DNA of 64,000 nt from Affinibrenneria salicis (GCF_008710095.1 NZ_VYKJ01000008.1:62001-126000); one strand, 5' to 3'. Shown: positions 26,232-35,562, counted from the first letter of the stretch. The notes: generated from the sequence alone by a model not told the origin. A program made the numbers and translations.

Positions 26232-26247
26232 AGCAATTGTTATGCCA
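26232..26247 (-). promoter_or_regulatory. Sigma-54 promoter of the Liv-like ABC operon
   Basis: Read on the minus strand, TGGCATAACAATTGCT fits the sigma-54 consensus TGGCAYR-N4-TTGCW at every defined position, with GG and GC separated by exactly 10 bases. Transcription would start near 26221, about 225 bases before the binding-protein gene. It predicts activation by NtrC or another enhancer-binding protein. Confidence 0.75.
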
Positions 26248-26630
26248 GCTGCAAGAAAAAACGGCTGTCTGCGGCGACAATGGGCGATAGTTTTTTGTTC
26301 AATGCCAATATTATTCAATAATAACAATGGTTCACTGACGTATGGCGATATGTCCGGGCACTGTTCAATGTTTTATACGGAAAAAGCATAATTAATTAAA
26401 TAATGGAATAAATAACAAAGCATCGGCAGTGTCATTGCTTCTGTCTGGTGCAGATGCGTTCATAATAGTGCAATTGGCGCTATCGGCCAGTCGCAGATAT
26501 TGATAAATTATCGTCTGCCGAAATTCGTCTCGATCTATTTTTACCCTCTATTCAATCAATAAAAACGTATGGATAGAAGTGTATGCACATCGTTATTGTG
26601 TTATGTATTCAGACATGCTATGAATTTAAT

Positions 26631-26797
26631 TATATCCGTCATACTTCACGTTGCAGGTGCGTTTGCTTACCCCATCACCTGATTAAACAGGCGCATCGGG
26701 ATTCATGCCGCTTATTCCTGGTGCTTGCTTTTCGGGGCGCGCCGGCGTTGTTCAAAACGTTAACGTTTTGCCCTGCAGCTTGAATTATTTAAAGGAT
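26631..26797. repeat. Dispersed palindromic repeat, copy 2
   Basis: The left end TATATCCGTCATACTTCACG and right end CTGCAGCTTGAATTATTTAA match the other copies. A GTTCAAAACGTTAACG segment near the right end is also shared with copies at 4377 and 29105. No coding content. Confidence 0.72.
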
Positions 26798-27038
26798 GGC
26801 GGCAGCGCTCTCCTTGCCGGAATACGGCGGCCGTCTGGCCTGCGTATTAAAAAATACACCCGATGGATTGCTGAGCGCGGGCGGACGGCGCAAGCGCCGC
26901 GTTCCCGTTAATTCGGGCGGCGGCGAAAGTCGCCCGCCGGTTCGTCGGGTTCGGCAGGGCGGAACGCTCGGTGGCGTACGGCCGCGTTTCCGCCATCCGC
27001 GTGGGCTCGTCGCCCGTCAGCCAGCAAGAGGAAATAAC

Positions 27039-27758
27039 GTGCCGGTAAGCCCAAAAACAATGCGTAGCGCCGACAGCGTAGAGAAAGTGTATGAAGTGGT
27101 AAAAGCGCTGGCGATAGACTATCGCTTCAAACCCGGAGAACGGATTAATGAAGTGGAACTGGCCAGCCGGCTGGGCGTGTCGCGCACGCCGGTGCGCGAG
27201 GCGCTGAATCGCCTCGCGCAGGATGGTTTTATGCGCTTTGTGCCCAACCGCGGTTTCTATGCGCGGGACATTACGCCAGAAGGGGTGCACGAGCTGTATG
27301 AGATGCGCGCGGTGATTGAACAGGCGGCGTTTCGTTTTGCCTGCCAGCGAGCCAGCGATGAGGAAATCAACCTGGCGGCGGCCATCTGGGAACAAAGCTG
27401 CCTTGACCTGCCGGACCCGATCACTATAACCGACTGGACCAAAGTCGCCCAGGATGATGAGGCGTTCCATATGGCTATTGCCCGCATAGCCAGGAATGCG
27501 CGTCTGTATGAAACGCTGGACAGCCTGAATTCATTGATTCGTTTCTTCCGGCGCATCGATCTGGAAACGCCCAGCCGACGCAATAATGCTTACGATGAGC
27601 ACGTCGGCATTATTGACGCGCTGCGCAAGCGGGATATCGAACGCGGGGTCTTATTACTTGAAAAACATGTTTCCCTGAGCGCGGAACACGCGGTAGAGGT
27701 GACGAAAGAGGGGCTGGCGCGTATTTATTTTGGCAAACGTTTTCGGGCGAAAAAATAA
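27039..27758 (+). CDS. GntR-family regulator with FCD domain
   Basis: A 239-residue regulator. The winged helix spans about residues 12-78 (FKPGERINEVELASRLGVSR, TPVREALNRL), and an FCD effector domain about 85-220, with ELYEMRAVIEQAAFRFA. A GTG start at 27039 is chosen because AGAGGAAATAAC precedes it; the open frame upstream to 26796 is Arg/Gly-rich and lacks a site. It is divergent from the ABC operon and lies 194 bases before a ProC-like gene, and probably controls one or both. Confidence 0.85.
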   Translation: MPVSPKTMRSADSVEKVYEVVKALAIDYRFKPGERINEVELASRLGVSRTPVREALNRLAQDGFMRFVPNRGFYARDITPEGVHELYEMRAVIEQAAFRFACQRASDEEINLAAAIWEQSCLDLPDPITITDWTKVAQDDEAFHMAIARIARNARLYETLDSLNSLIRFFRRIDLETPSRRNNAYDEHVGIIDALRKRDIERGVLLLEKHVSLSAEHAVEVTKEGLARIYFGKRFRAKK

Positions 27759-27952
27759 TGATTGGGCGCGAACGGCGCCCCCCTCGCCATTCAGGCCGCG
27801 GGCGCGCAGGCATATCCGGTTCCGCCGGCCGGGATATTGTGAGGTTAGCCGGCGCGCCGCGTTATGGCGCGCGGACATATATTTGGCGCGTCGCGGTTAA
27901 TTATCAACGGCGGCCTGATGATCTTGTTTTATTCACACTTTGAGGGCAGAGA

Positions 27953-28753
27953 ATGAGTCAGATTCATTTTATTGGGGCCGGACAAATGGCGGAGGCCATT
28001 ATTCGCGCGGCGCTGAGCGGCGGCAAGCTGTCACACGACGCCATCACGCTTGAGGATATCGACGCCGCAAGGATCGATACGCTGACCGAGCGCTATCAGC
28101 TGACCAGCGCCCTGCGCGGCGAAGCGGCGCTGGCGGCGGCCGACTATATCGTGATGGGCGTGCGGCCGCAGGACGATATCGTTTCCGTCTCCGCCCGTAT
28201 CCGCCAGTATGCGGCGCCGCAGGCGACGGTGGTTTCCATCATTGCCGGCGTGACGCTGGCTACGCTCACTGAACAGCTGGGCGATCAGCGGCCGATAGCC
28301 AGGGTGATCCCGAACACGCTGACCGATACCGGCTATGGCTACAGCGGCGCGGTGCTGAACGACCTGGTTGACGAGGCGCCGCTGCGGGCGTTTCTGGAGA
28401 GCTTCGGCAAAGTGATGCTGGTGGAAGAGCGGTTACTGGATATTTTCACCGGTTACGGCGTGGCTGGGCCCAACTATGTTTATTACTTCATCGAATCGCT
28501 GGTGGATGCCGGCGTGTTGGCCGGGATGCCGCGTCAGCAGGCGACTCAGATCGCCTATGAAAATCTGGTGGGCGCGGTGGCCATGCTGAATATCAGCGGC
28601 AAACATCCGCGTCAGCTGCTGGATATCAATAACTCGCCGGCCGGGGTGGGAATGAACGGTTTGTATGAGCTGAACAACAGCGATTTCGCCGCCGGATTAC
28701 AGCGCAGCGTGCTGGCGGCGGTGAAACGCACCACCGAGTTGGCCGGCAAATAA
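27953..28753 (+). CDS. Pyrroline-5-carboxylate reductase-like (ProC family) enzyme
   Basis: A 266-residue NAD(P)-dependent reductase. The N-terminal Rossmann motif FIGAGQMAEAIIRAA and the central PNTLTDTGYGYSGAVLN resemble ProC. The C-terminal active-site loop, normally SPGGTT-x-x-GL, reads NSPAGVGMNGL, so the conserved glycine and threonines are altered. The gene is therefore probably a catabolic or specialised paralogue, not the housekeeping proline enzyme. It follows the GntR gene and faces the Liv-like importer. A GAGGGCAG site precedes the ATG. Confidence 0.8.
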   Translation: MSQIHFIGAGQMAEAIIRAALSGGKLSHDAITLEDIDAARIDTLTERYQLTSALRGEAALAAADYIVMGVRPQDDIVSVSARIRQYAAPQATVVSIIAGVTLATLTEQLGDQRPIARVIPNTLTDTGYGYSGAVLNDLVDEAPLRAFLESFGKVMLVEERLLDIFTGYGVAGPNYVYYFIESLVDAGVLAGMPRQQATQIAYENLVGAVAMLNISGKHPRQLLDINNSPAGVGMNGLYELNNSDFAAGLQRSVLAAVKRTTELAGK

Positions 28754-28869
28754 CTTTTGCCGCCGTGCGCGCTGCGCCGATCTGAACGCGCGCCGGGCGC
28801 GGTCCGTTTATGGGCCGCGCCTGTTGACCGCCGGCCCCGCTATGGCTGCATAGCGACGGGGATAGGCTT

Positions 28870-29028
28870 TTAGTGATGTCTATGATAGTGGTTGCCGGTC
28901 TGCGGATTTTTATACTGACCATTCTTGTGAGAAGAACCATGGCCGCCAGCATAATGACCGCCTTTGGCAAATGAGGCCGCCGGCGCTAATAACGCCAGGC
29001 TAATTAGCGCAATAATGACTTTCTTCAT
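28870..29028 (-). CDS. Small secreted His/Gly-rich protein
   Basis: A 52-residue open frame with a clear signal peptide (MKKVIIALISLALLAPAASF, cleavage after about residue 21) and a mature peptide of about 30 residues containing GGHYAGGHGSSHKN, NPQTGNHYHRHH. Seven of the last 28 residues are His. An AGAGGG site lies ten bases before the ATG. Short secreted peptides with a GSSHK..G.Y.NP.TG..Y pattern occur in many proteobacteria without known function; metal binding is possible from the composition. Too short for many gene finders. Confidence 0.75.
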   Translation of the reverse strand: MKKVIIALISLALLAPAASFAKGGHYAGGHGSSHKNGQYKNPQTGNHYHRHH

Positions 29029-29993
29029 AATAACCCTCTGTTATTTTGGTTAAATATACATACTGCGCGGTAAATATAGTCCAGAATTTTGTGGTAGAGG
29101 GTTTGTACTCGTCATACTTCAGGTCGCAGGTGCGTTGGCCGCGCTCAATTATGCGGCCGTGTCCCCGGAGCTCGCACTGGCCTGCCGTCGCCGCGCTGCT
29201 TAAATCCTCCCCCGATATATCTTTCACTTTCTTGCCGCGTGACGAGGCGCATCATGCGGCTTCGCCCCTAAAGAACCAACGCTCGGCATTGTTCAAAACA
29301 ATAACGTCTTGTTCCGCACCTCGAATTATTCAGGGTATAGACACAGGCTGTGTGCCGCAATTATCTGACCGATGTAAAATCGCGCAATCCTGACAGAGGT
29401 CAGCAGTAAAAACGTACAAGAGAAGATCAAAAAACAAACAAAACTAATGCATTTTTCTCATCGTCAGTCAGCGAAAATGAAGTGCGGGACACAGCCTAAA
29501 TAACCGCACTCTAATAGTGCTCCACTTTTGGCTGGCTCTTGTAAGACAAGCCGTTGGCGCATTATTTCCGCCGGCCACGGCACCGCCTAAATAACGTCGA
29601 TAATAGCGCGATACTTGCCCTGCAGGTTGAGTGACAATGATATTATGATTAAATCATAATTATCTGTTTTTAATGATTATTCTGATTATGTCATCATCAG
29701 TTACGCGCTGTGGCATGATCAAAAATGAAGCATCAATGCGCGAAGCTATTGAGCGCTTGTGATGCGGTGCGCTAACGCGACTGCCATACGTCAATAAATA
29801 CAGGTGTAGCAGAACCAGTCGCAGTTATTTGGTCAATATCTACTGTTTAATAGCATGCAACAGTCTGTTTAAAATAAAAAGGTTTTTATATATCGATAAC
29901 CGGGTATCTTCTTACCACAGATATTTTGGTCTGTCGGTAGCAATAATTTTCCGATATGGCGATGTTTGTGTCTTTTTATGTTCAGGTGAGTGA
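29029..29993. other. Intergenic region before the EamA-type transporter
   Basis: It holds one dispersed repeat (29105-29339), then about 650 bases of AT-rich sequence with no credible open frame. I found no clear promoter, terminator or RNA gene. An AGGTGAGTGA ribosome binding site precedes the transporter start. Confidence 0.5.
29105..29339. repeat. Dispersed palindromic repeat, copy 3 (longest)
   Basis: The left end TACTCGTCATACTTCAGGTC and right end CGCACCTCGAATTATTCAGG enclose about 190 variable bases. The sub-segment GTTCAAAACAATAACG near the right end is shared with other copies. It is the longest copy here. Confidence 0.7.
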
Positions 29994-30920
29994 ATGAATA
30001 AAAATATCGGTGTTGTTTTTGTCGTTATTCTGTCCGCTTTTTTTTGGGGATCGAATTTTAATGTCGCATCGCTGGTGGTTAACCCTATTTCCCCTGTTTT
30101 TGCCGCATCCGAGCGTTTTTTTATTGCAACGATTTTTATTTTTCTGGTGTTAATTATTAAAGGTCAGTGTGGATTATCAACCATCAGGAAAGATATTTTC
30201 GCTATAGCCGTTTTGGGACTGATCGGTATAACCGGACTAAACGTTGCATTCTTTATCGGTATGAGATCCACATCGCCGATGAATGGCGCGTTGATCATGG
30301 CGACGTCCCCAATGACAACCGCCTTGCTGAACGCCCTGCTGGATAAGCGGCGAGTGCCGTATATCAATATGGTCGGCATGGCGATCAGCTTTATCGGCGT
30401 CGCGTTAGTTATCAGCGATGGCAAGATTGTTAATCTCGCCAGAATGAACTTCCGTTCTGGTGACCAGCTGATGATGTTCGCTAATTTGTCCATGGCGATC
30501 TATACGGTAGGCTGTAAGCGTTTCATTAAAACCGCCACGCCTTTGCAGATATCCAGTTTTACCATGCTGAGCGGCACGATCGGCATCATTATTTTTACGC
30601 TGTTGTATCCAACTGAACCACAGCCGTTTTCGGCCATTAGTCTGCAGTCACATGTTTTGCTGGCCTATATGGGAATTGCCGGTTCCGTTTTGGCCTACTT
30701 ATTCTGGAATATAGGCATTAATCGGCTTGGCGTCCCCGTAACCTCTATTTTCTTTAATTTCGTGCCGATTTTTACCATGCTGATTTCTTTATGCCAGGGC
30801 GCGAGCCTGAACATGATGCAGCTGAACGGTACGATACTGGTGGTTGCCGGCGTATTGATTACCACTCAGTCCGCGCGGATTATCAACGGGATGCGCTACG
30901 CTTTCCAGCGCAGTCATTGA
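29994..30920 (+). CDS. DMT superfamily (EamA-type) transporter
   Basis: A 308-residue protein with about ten membrane helices and two EamA halves (about 8-140 and 155-295), the first with FFWGSNFNVASLVV and the second GSVLAYLFWNIGINRLG. Such proteins usually export metabolites or amino acids; the substrate is unknown. The gene is visibly AT-richer than its neighbours and uses many AT-ending codons, which hints at transfer. It is convergent with a LysR-type gene, so their regulation need not be linked. Confidence 0.85.
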   Translation: MNKNIGVVFVVILSAFFWGSNFNVASLVVNPISPVFAASERFFIATIFIFLVLIIKGQCGLSTIRKDIFAIAVLGLIGITGLNVAFFIGMRSTSPMNGALIMATSPMTTALLNALLDKRRVPYINMVGMAISFIGVALVISDGKIVNLARMNFRSGDQLMMFANLSMAIYTVGCKRFIKTATPLQISSFTMLSGTIGIIIFTLLYPTEPQPFSAISLQSHVLLAYMGIAGSVLAYLFWNIGINRLGVPVTSIFFNFVPIFTMLISLCQGASLNMMQLNGTILVVAGVLITTQSARIINGMRYAFQRSH

Positions 30921-31052
30921 GTGCGGCGTTAAGCGCCTGGCCCAACGGGCGTTACGATTACCCTGCGAGCGCATCCCGCAACGGAAGGCGAAATAGTCCT
31001 GACGGGATGGGCTGCGTCGCCTCTGACGCGTTGTGGCATGGGCCGTCAAATC

Positions 31053-31943
31053 TCAGTTATTTTTTTCATCAACCAGATTCAGAGAATGCAAAAACTGAAT
31101 AAAAGCCTGTTCTTTGGCCGACAGGTTTCGATTGGCGTGCACCACATACAGCTGCAGCGGACCCGGGATGTCCTGATCCAATACACTGACCAGTCGCTGT
31201 TGGGCAATGGCGTTTTTGACGGTGAAAGAGGGTAAATACACCACTCCGGCCCCTTGCTCCGCGACTTTGCATAAATCGAGGCTGCTATTCATTCGCAGAT
31301 TGCCTTTGACCTGGACATCGTAGCGTTCACCATCCCGCCAAAATCCCCAGCCATTGCGTCGGTTATCATAGTGATCCAGACAATTATGCCGAACCAGTTG
31401 CTCCGGCGTTTCTGGTTTGCCGTGTATGGCGAAGTAGTCTGGCGAAGCGCAGACTTTTTTACGCCAGAAACCGAGTAGCTGGTAATACAAGCCAGAGTCA
31501 GGCAATGGTCCTGCATGGAGGGCAAGATCGTAGCTGTGGCTGAAAATATCCAGCAGGTGATTGCCATTTACGATCTCCAGCGTCAATTCAGGATATTGCT
31601 GGCTAAGCCGATGTACGGCGGGAGCAAGGAAGAGATGGCTTAATGAGTAGGGCAGGCCAACCTTCAGTACGCCCGAGACTTCTTCGGATAGCCCGTTGAG
31701 ATCACGCACACTCTGTTCCAGATACCTGACAATATTCGTGCTGTGCTGATAGAAACGTTGTCCGGCCTGGGTCAGCGCCAGCGCCCGGGTAGTACGATTA
31801 ATGAGTTTTAGACCGAGATGCGCTTCCAGCCTATCAATCCGTCGGCTGATCATGGCGGGAGAAAGCCGAAGCTGGTCCGCCGCGGCGCGAAAGCCATGGC
31901 ATTCCACCACCGTTAAAAAAGTTTTCATCCAGGTTAATAACAT
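31053..31943 (-). CDS. LysR-family transcriptional regulator
   Basis: A 296-residue regulator. The helix-turn-helix lies at about residues 10-65 (GFRAAADQLRLSPAMISRRIDRLEAH in outline), followed by a LysR substrate-binding domain with VSGVLKVGLPYSL. It belongs to the large CrgA/DsdC-like group with LINRTTRALALTQAGQRFY. It is downstream of the TRAP genes on the same strand with a 211-base gap, so it may regulate them or be independent. Confidence 0.88.
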   Translation of the reverse strand: MLLTWMKTFLTVVECHGFRAAADQLRLSPAMISRRIDRLEAHLGLKLINRTTRALALTQAGQRFYQHSTNIVRYLEQSVRDLNGLSEEVSGVLKVGLPYSLSHLFLAPAVHRLSQQYPELTLEIVNGNHLLDIFSHSYDLALHAGPLPDSGLYYQLLGFWRKKVCASPDYFAIHGKPETPEQLVRHNCLDHYDNRRNGWGFWRDGERYDVQVKGNLRMNSSLDLCKVAEQGAGVVYLPSFTVKNAIAQQRLVSVLDQDIPGPLQLYVVHANRNLSAKEQAFIQFLHSLNLVDEKNN

Positions 31944-32154
31944 GCCGGTTTGCCTGCGCTCAGGATAGGGTCAGGCATTATTGTATACCCGTCGTCTTTT
32001 CGGGGGCAGTCGTGGTATCCGTCTTGCATATTGCGCTTGCTGAACCGCTGCGGCGCCAATGCGCTAGCCCGATGCCGGTCGGGCGCGCTTTGTGGCCCGG
32101 GCCGGTGAACCGGCAGAAAGCGGAAAGCCTGCCCCTGGCTTCCCGCCCGGCGCT

Positions 32155-33429
32155 TCATCTCGCCAGCATCAGGGAAAGCGCGGGAATATAGGTTACCAGC
32201 ATCAGCATCAGCAATAAGGCGGTCAGTAACGGCAGAGAGGCCTTAAAGAATTGCCCGACGGAAACCTGGGTGATATTGCACACCAGCAGCATTACGGTGC
32301 CGACCGGGGGCGTAAAGGCGCCAATCGACAGGTTAAAAATCATAATGATGCCGAAGTGAATCGGGTCGATGCCGAAATGGCTCACGACGGGCTTGAGCAG
32401 CGGTACCAGAATCAGCAGGATCGCATTGCCTTCAAGAAACATCCCCAGGGTGAGCAGCAAGAGATTGATGATCAGCAAAAAAACGTATTTGTTATCGGTC
32501 ATTGAGGTGACAAACTGAGCGACCGCCACGCCCGCGTGTTCCAGAGAAAATATCCATCCCAGCGCCGCGCTGGCCATAATGACCAGCATGACCGACGCCG
32601 TGGCGCGCGCAGTTTCCGCCAGCGCTTTAACCACGTGGGCGATCTTCATTTCCCGGTAGATAAAAAAGCCGATGATTATCACGATCAGAACGGCCACCGC
32701 GCCGGCTTCGGTCGGAGTGAAGATATTGGCGCGGATACCGCCGACGACGGCGACAATCAGGAACAGCGCCGGCCAGGCCTGACCCAGCGAAAAGACGACT
32801 TCTTTGCTGTCGGGCCAGCGATCGCGCGAGGGTTTAAAATTTCCCTTTCTGGCCACCAGATAAACGGTCGCCATCAAAACCACGGCGCAGAGCAAACCGG
32901 GCAGCAGGCCTGCCATAAACATGCGGCCAATGGAAACGTCGGCTACCAGGCCGTAGATAATCAGGGCGATGCCCGGCGGAATGATCGGCGTCACCAGCGA
33001 GCCGCCGGCGGTGATGGCGGCGGCGAACGCCCGGTTATATCCTTTGCGCTCCATTTCCGGCACCATCATGCGCGACAGCATCGCGGCATCGGCGAGGTTG
33101 GAGGCGCTGACGCCGCCCATCATGGTGCTGACCAGAATATTGGCTACGCCTAGTCCGCCGCGCATTTTGCCGACCAGTACGTTGGCGATCTGTAAAATGC
33201 GTTCGGCGATGCCGGTGTAGCTCATGAGCGTACCCAGCAAAATGAAAAACGGGATCGCCAGCAGAGACGGGCTTTGCGTGGGCGCGATCAGCCGTTGAAT
33301 GGCGATCTCGAGCGGAACGGCGGCGAAAAACAGAAACCAGGCGATAATACCGACGAACATGGCCAGATAAACGCGCATATTCAGAAACAGGCAGCCGATC
33401 ATAACGGGAATAATCCAGAGCCAGCTCAT
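32155..33429 (-). CDS. TRAP transporter large permease (DctM)
   Basis: A 424-residue polytopic protein with about 12 helices, including AIPFFILLGTLMSYTGIAERI, GGVSASNLADAAMLSRMMVPEM and GAFTPPVGTVMLLVCNIT, which are DctM hallmarks. It is the ion-driven channel of a tripartite ATP-independent importer for an organic acid. The start overlaps the DctQ stop by four bases. Confidence 0.92.
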   Translation of the reverse strand: MSWLWIIPVMIGCLFLNMRVYLAMFVGIIAWFLFFAAVPLEIAIQRLIAPTQSPSLLAIPFFILLGTLMSYTGIAERILQIANVLVGKMRGGLGVANILVSTMMGGVSASNLADAAMLSRMMVPEMERKGYNRAFAAAITAGGSLVTPIIPPGIALIIYGLVADVSIGRMFMAGLLPGLLCAVVLMATVYLVARKGNFKPSRDRWPDSKEVVFSLGQAWPALFLIVAVVGGIRANIFTPTEAGAVAVLIVIIIGFFIYREMKIAHVVKALAETARATASVMLVIMASAALGWIFSLEHAGVAVAQFVTSMTDNKYVFLLIINLLLLTLGMFLEGNAILLILVPLLKPVVSHFGIDPIHFGIIMIFNLSIGAFTPPVGTVMLLVCNITQVSVGQFFKASLPLLTALLLMLMLVTYIPALSLMLAR

Positions 33430-33896
33430 GATTTACCCTCCGCGTGGCCTGCCCTGATGTCCTGTCTGAGCCAGTACAGCGTGAAGCAGGCGGTGCCCAG
33501 CGCGCCCACCGGGACGGCAAGGTCGATCCAGTACCAGGATATTTTTAATATTTGCGTCACTTTAAACTGGGTCATTTCCGCCAGTCGGTAACCCAGCCAG
33601 GCCATATAGAGCAACAGGACGACGGAGAACAGCGCGACCAGAATGCGCAGGCCATTTCTCAGCCGGTCAGACAACGCATCCACCACGAAAGGAATCGTCA
33701 GATGAGCGCGATCGCGTTCGGCAACCGCGCCACCTAACATCACGACCCAGATCATCAGAAAGCCGGACATCTCTTCCGTCCACTGTATCGGCTGGTTGAT
33801 AAAGTAACGCATAAATACGGCGCCAATTGTCATGACGACTAAAATAAATAGCGCCAGAGCGGCGCCCGCTTCCATGATTTTTCCCAATATACGCAT
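33426..33896 (-). CDS. TRAP transporter small permease (DctQ)
   Basis: A 156-residue protein with four helices and the conserved FINQPIQWTEEMSGFLMIWV and GGAVAERDRAHLTI segments of DctQ. It couples to the DctM subunit, with which it overlaps by four bases. The binding-protein gene lies 98 bases upstream. Confidence 0.9.
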   Translation of the reverse strand: MRILGKIMEAGAALALFILVVMTIGAVFMRYFINQPIQWTEEMSGFLMIWVVMLGGAVAERDRAHLTIPFVVDALSDRLRNGLRILVALFSVVLLLYMAWLGYRLAEMTQFKVTQILKISWYWIDLAVPVGALGTACFTLYWLRQDIRAGHAEGKS

Positions 33897-33994
33897 ATAT
33901 TCCTCATACGGAATGCGGCGGTATTTTTGATATCACGCTACCCGCGTTCCTGAAATTAAAATTATTTAGGTTGTGAATATATAAACTGCGTTGA

Positions 33995-34984
33995 TTATTT
34001 AATCTGCTGCTGAATGGTTTCATAGAGATTGGGCGACCATTCAGGAAATTGGGAGTAAACGGTAATGGCTTTTTGGCGAAAGGGTTCATTATCGGGATAA
34101 ATAATCTCCACGCCTTCTTTTTCCATCATCAGCAGCATTTCCGCATCGCGCTCTAACGTCAGTTTCTGGCTATAGAGGCCGGCCTGATAACCGGTTTGAT
34201 GAATCAGCTCCAGCTGTTCGGCCGGCAGGCGGCTGAAAAAAGCCTCTCCGCCAATCCACAGCGATGTGTTCGTCAGGTAATTCACCATCGATAAATAGCG
34301 AGCCTGCTCGTACAGCTTTTGCCCCTGTAATACGGAGATCGGATTCTCCACGCCATCAATCATGCCCTGAGTCAGCGCCGGGTACACTTCGCCCAGCGGC
34401 ATCGGAGTCGGCGTTGCCCCCATGGCCTGTAACGCTTTAATCTGCATGACGTTATTTGGCACGCGAATCTTCATGCCCGCCAGATCGTCCGGCGTACGAA
34501 TCGGTTTTTTGGCAATAATTTGCCGCGTGCCGTAGAGGTAGTTGTTAATAACGATGTGGATGCCTTTTTTCTTCAGCGCTTCGCTTTTTTCCTTAAACCA
34601 GGGACTTTGGTAGATGGAAAATAATTTTTGCGGATTATCGGTTAAATAAGGGCCGAACAAGATGCCGAGATCCGGTTCATAATCGGCCAGGAAGGCCACA
34701 TCGCTCAGGGTAATCACATTCATTCCCATCATGGCTTGCTCGGTGATATCCTGCTTTGACCCCAACTGGGAACTGGGGTAGAGTTCAAGCGTAATTTCGC
34801 CCTGACTTTTTTCTTTCAGCAGATCGGCCCAGTAACGCATAACTAAATCTAAAGGTTCGCCGGGGTTATTCTCGTAAGCGACTTTGATGGATACTGGTTT
34901 ATTTTTTGCCATCGAATGGGAAGCGATAGTCATTCCGGACAGCACGACCAGCAGCGTGAGCATTATTTTTGTCATTATTTTCAT
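33995..34984 (-). CDS. TRAP transporter binding protein (DctP)
   Basis: A 329-residue periplasmic receptor. Signal peptide to about residue 26 (IASHSMAKN). The mature part has ELYPSSQLGSKQDITEQ and the arginine motif DDLAGMKIRVPNNVM, whose Arg pairs with the ligand carboxylate, then GEVYPALTQGMIDGVENP. The ligand is probably a carboxylate or sugar acid. A GAGAG site precedes the ATG at 34984; Met4 is an alternative start. First gene of the operon. Confidence 0.9.
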   Translation of the reverse strand: MKIMTKIMLTLLVVLSGMTIASHSMAKNKPVSIKVAYENNPGEPLDLVMRYWADLLKEKSQGEITLELYPSSQLGSKQDITEQAMMGMNVITLSDVAFLADYEPDLGILFGPYLTDNPQKLFSIYQSPWFKEKSEALKKKGIHIVINNYLYGTRQIIAKKPIRTPDDLAGMKIRVPNNVMQIKALQAMGATPTPMPLGEVYPALTQGMIDGVENPISVLQGQKLYEQARYLSMVNYLTNTSLWIGGEAFFSRLPAEQLELIHQTGYQAGLYSQKLTLERDAEMLLMMEKEGVEIIYPDNEPFRQKAITVYSQFPEWSPNLYETIQQQIK

Positions 34985-35015
34985 GTTATCACTCTCTCCA
35001 GCAGCGTAATATTTT

Positions 35016-35150
35016 TATACCCGTCATACGTCAAGTCGCGGGTTCGTTGGTTTTGTTACCCGGCCCAGGCCGGAGGCAGATCCTTCGGGCCAATGCGTTG
35101 TCCGATACGCGGACGTTTTGTCCCGTAACGCAAATTATTCAGGCTATATA
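35016..35150. repeat. Dispersed palindromic repeat, copy 4
   Basis: The left end TATACCCGTCATACGTCAAG and right end ACGCAAATTATTCAGGCTAT match the family, with a GC-rich middle (CCCGGCCCAGGCCGG). It lies 32 bases before the TRAP binding-protein start codon. Confidence 0.7.
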
Positions 35151-35357
35151 CGGATGAGAATACCGTAGTGAATTTTTTCCGGTGAATATGCGATGGCGGT
35201 TTTTGTGCTGCGGACGGAGTTTTATGGTTTTTAATCCGTTTTTATCTTGCTGATTTCCAGGCGTTCGATAAAGACGGCGGAATATTTTTTACGCCGGTTA
35301 TTATTTTTCCAGGCGCGAGTCAGCTGCACAGGCGGATTAATGTGAGCTGGATCAACA

Positions 35358-35373
35358 TGTGATATAAATCACA
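35358..35373. promoter_or_regulatory. CRP-binding site
   Basis: TGTGATATAAATCACA carries both perfect half-sites TGTGA-N6-TCACA. It lies 374 bases before the TRAP operon and 393 before the DASS gene. Catabolite control of carboxylate uptake is well known, so either or both units may be activated. A weak TATTTT minus-10 follows at 35429, placing the site near minus 75 for a rightward transcript. Confidence 0.75.
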
Positions 35374-35476
35374 TAGTTGGCCGCGAAATAAAACTATTGA
35401 ACACATTTAGTAGGTAAAGTAACGGCAATATTTTAATGAAATAGAATAAGATAGCGCCCATAGCAGGTTTAATTTT

Positions 35477-35562
35477 ATATACTCGTCATACTTCAGGCTG
35501 CAGGCGCATTAGCTTTATTATCTGGTTATCGCCTTTCTGCAATCCGAATTATTTAGAGTAGA
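35477..35562. repeat. Dispersed palindromic repeat, copy 5 (short)
   Basis: The left end TATACTCGTCATACTTCAGG and right end CTGCAATCCGAATTATTTAG enclose only about 45 bases. It ends exactly where the T-run hairpin begins. Confidence 0.68.

Larger units (their letters stand above)
25996..27038. other. Long divergent control region between ABC importer and GntR gene
   Basis: About one kilobase without a credible gene. It contains a one-sided copy of the dispersed repeat terminus (26031-26055), three tandem AAGTGAAT motifs (26180-26211), a minus-strand sigma-54 promoter (26232-26247), and a full dispersed repeat (26631-26797). Open frames across it are short and lack ribosome binding sites. Confidence 0.55.

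Noticed and set aside
26125..26391. An 88-codon open frame across the AAGTGAAT repeats
   Set aside because: The repeats give VNNKVNDEVN, which could look like coding repeats, but there is no ribosome binding site and it overlaps the sigma-54 promoter.
27953..28753. Calling the ProC-like gene the housekeeping proC
   Set aside because: The conserved C-terminal loop is altered and the gene context is catabolic, so the gene symbol is withheld.
31983..32045. A further copy of the dispersed repeat before the LysR gene
   Set aside because: Only the first bases TATACCCGTCGTC match; the right end is missing, so it is at best a degraded fragment.
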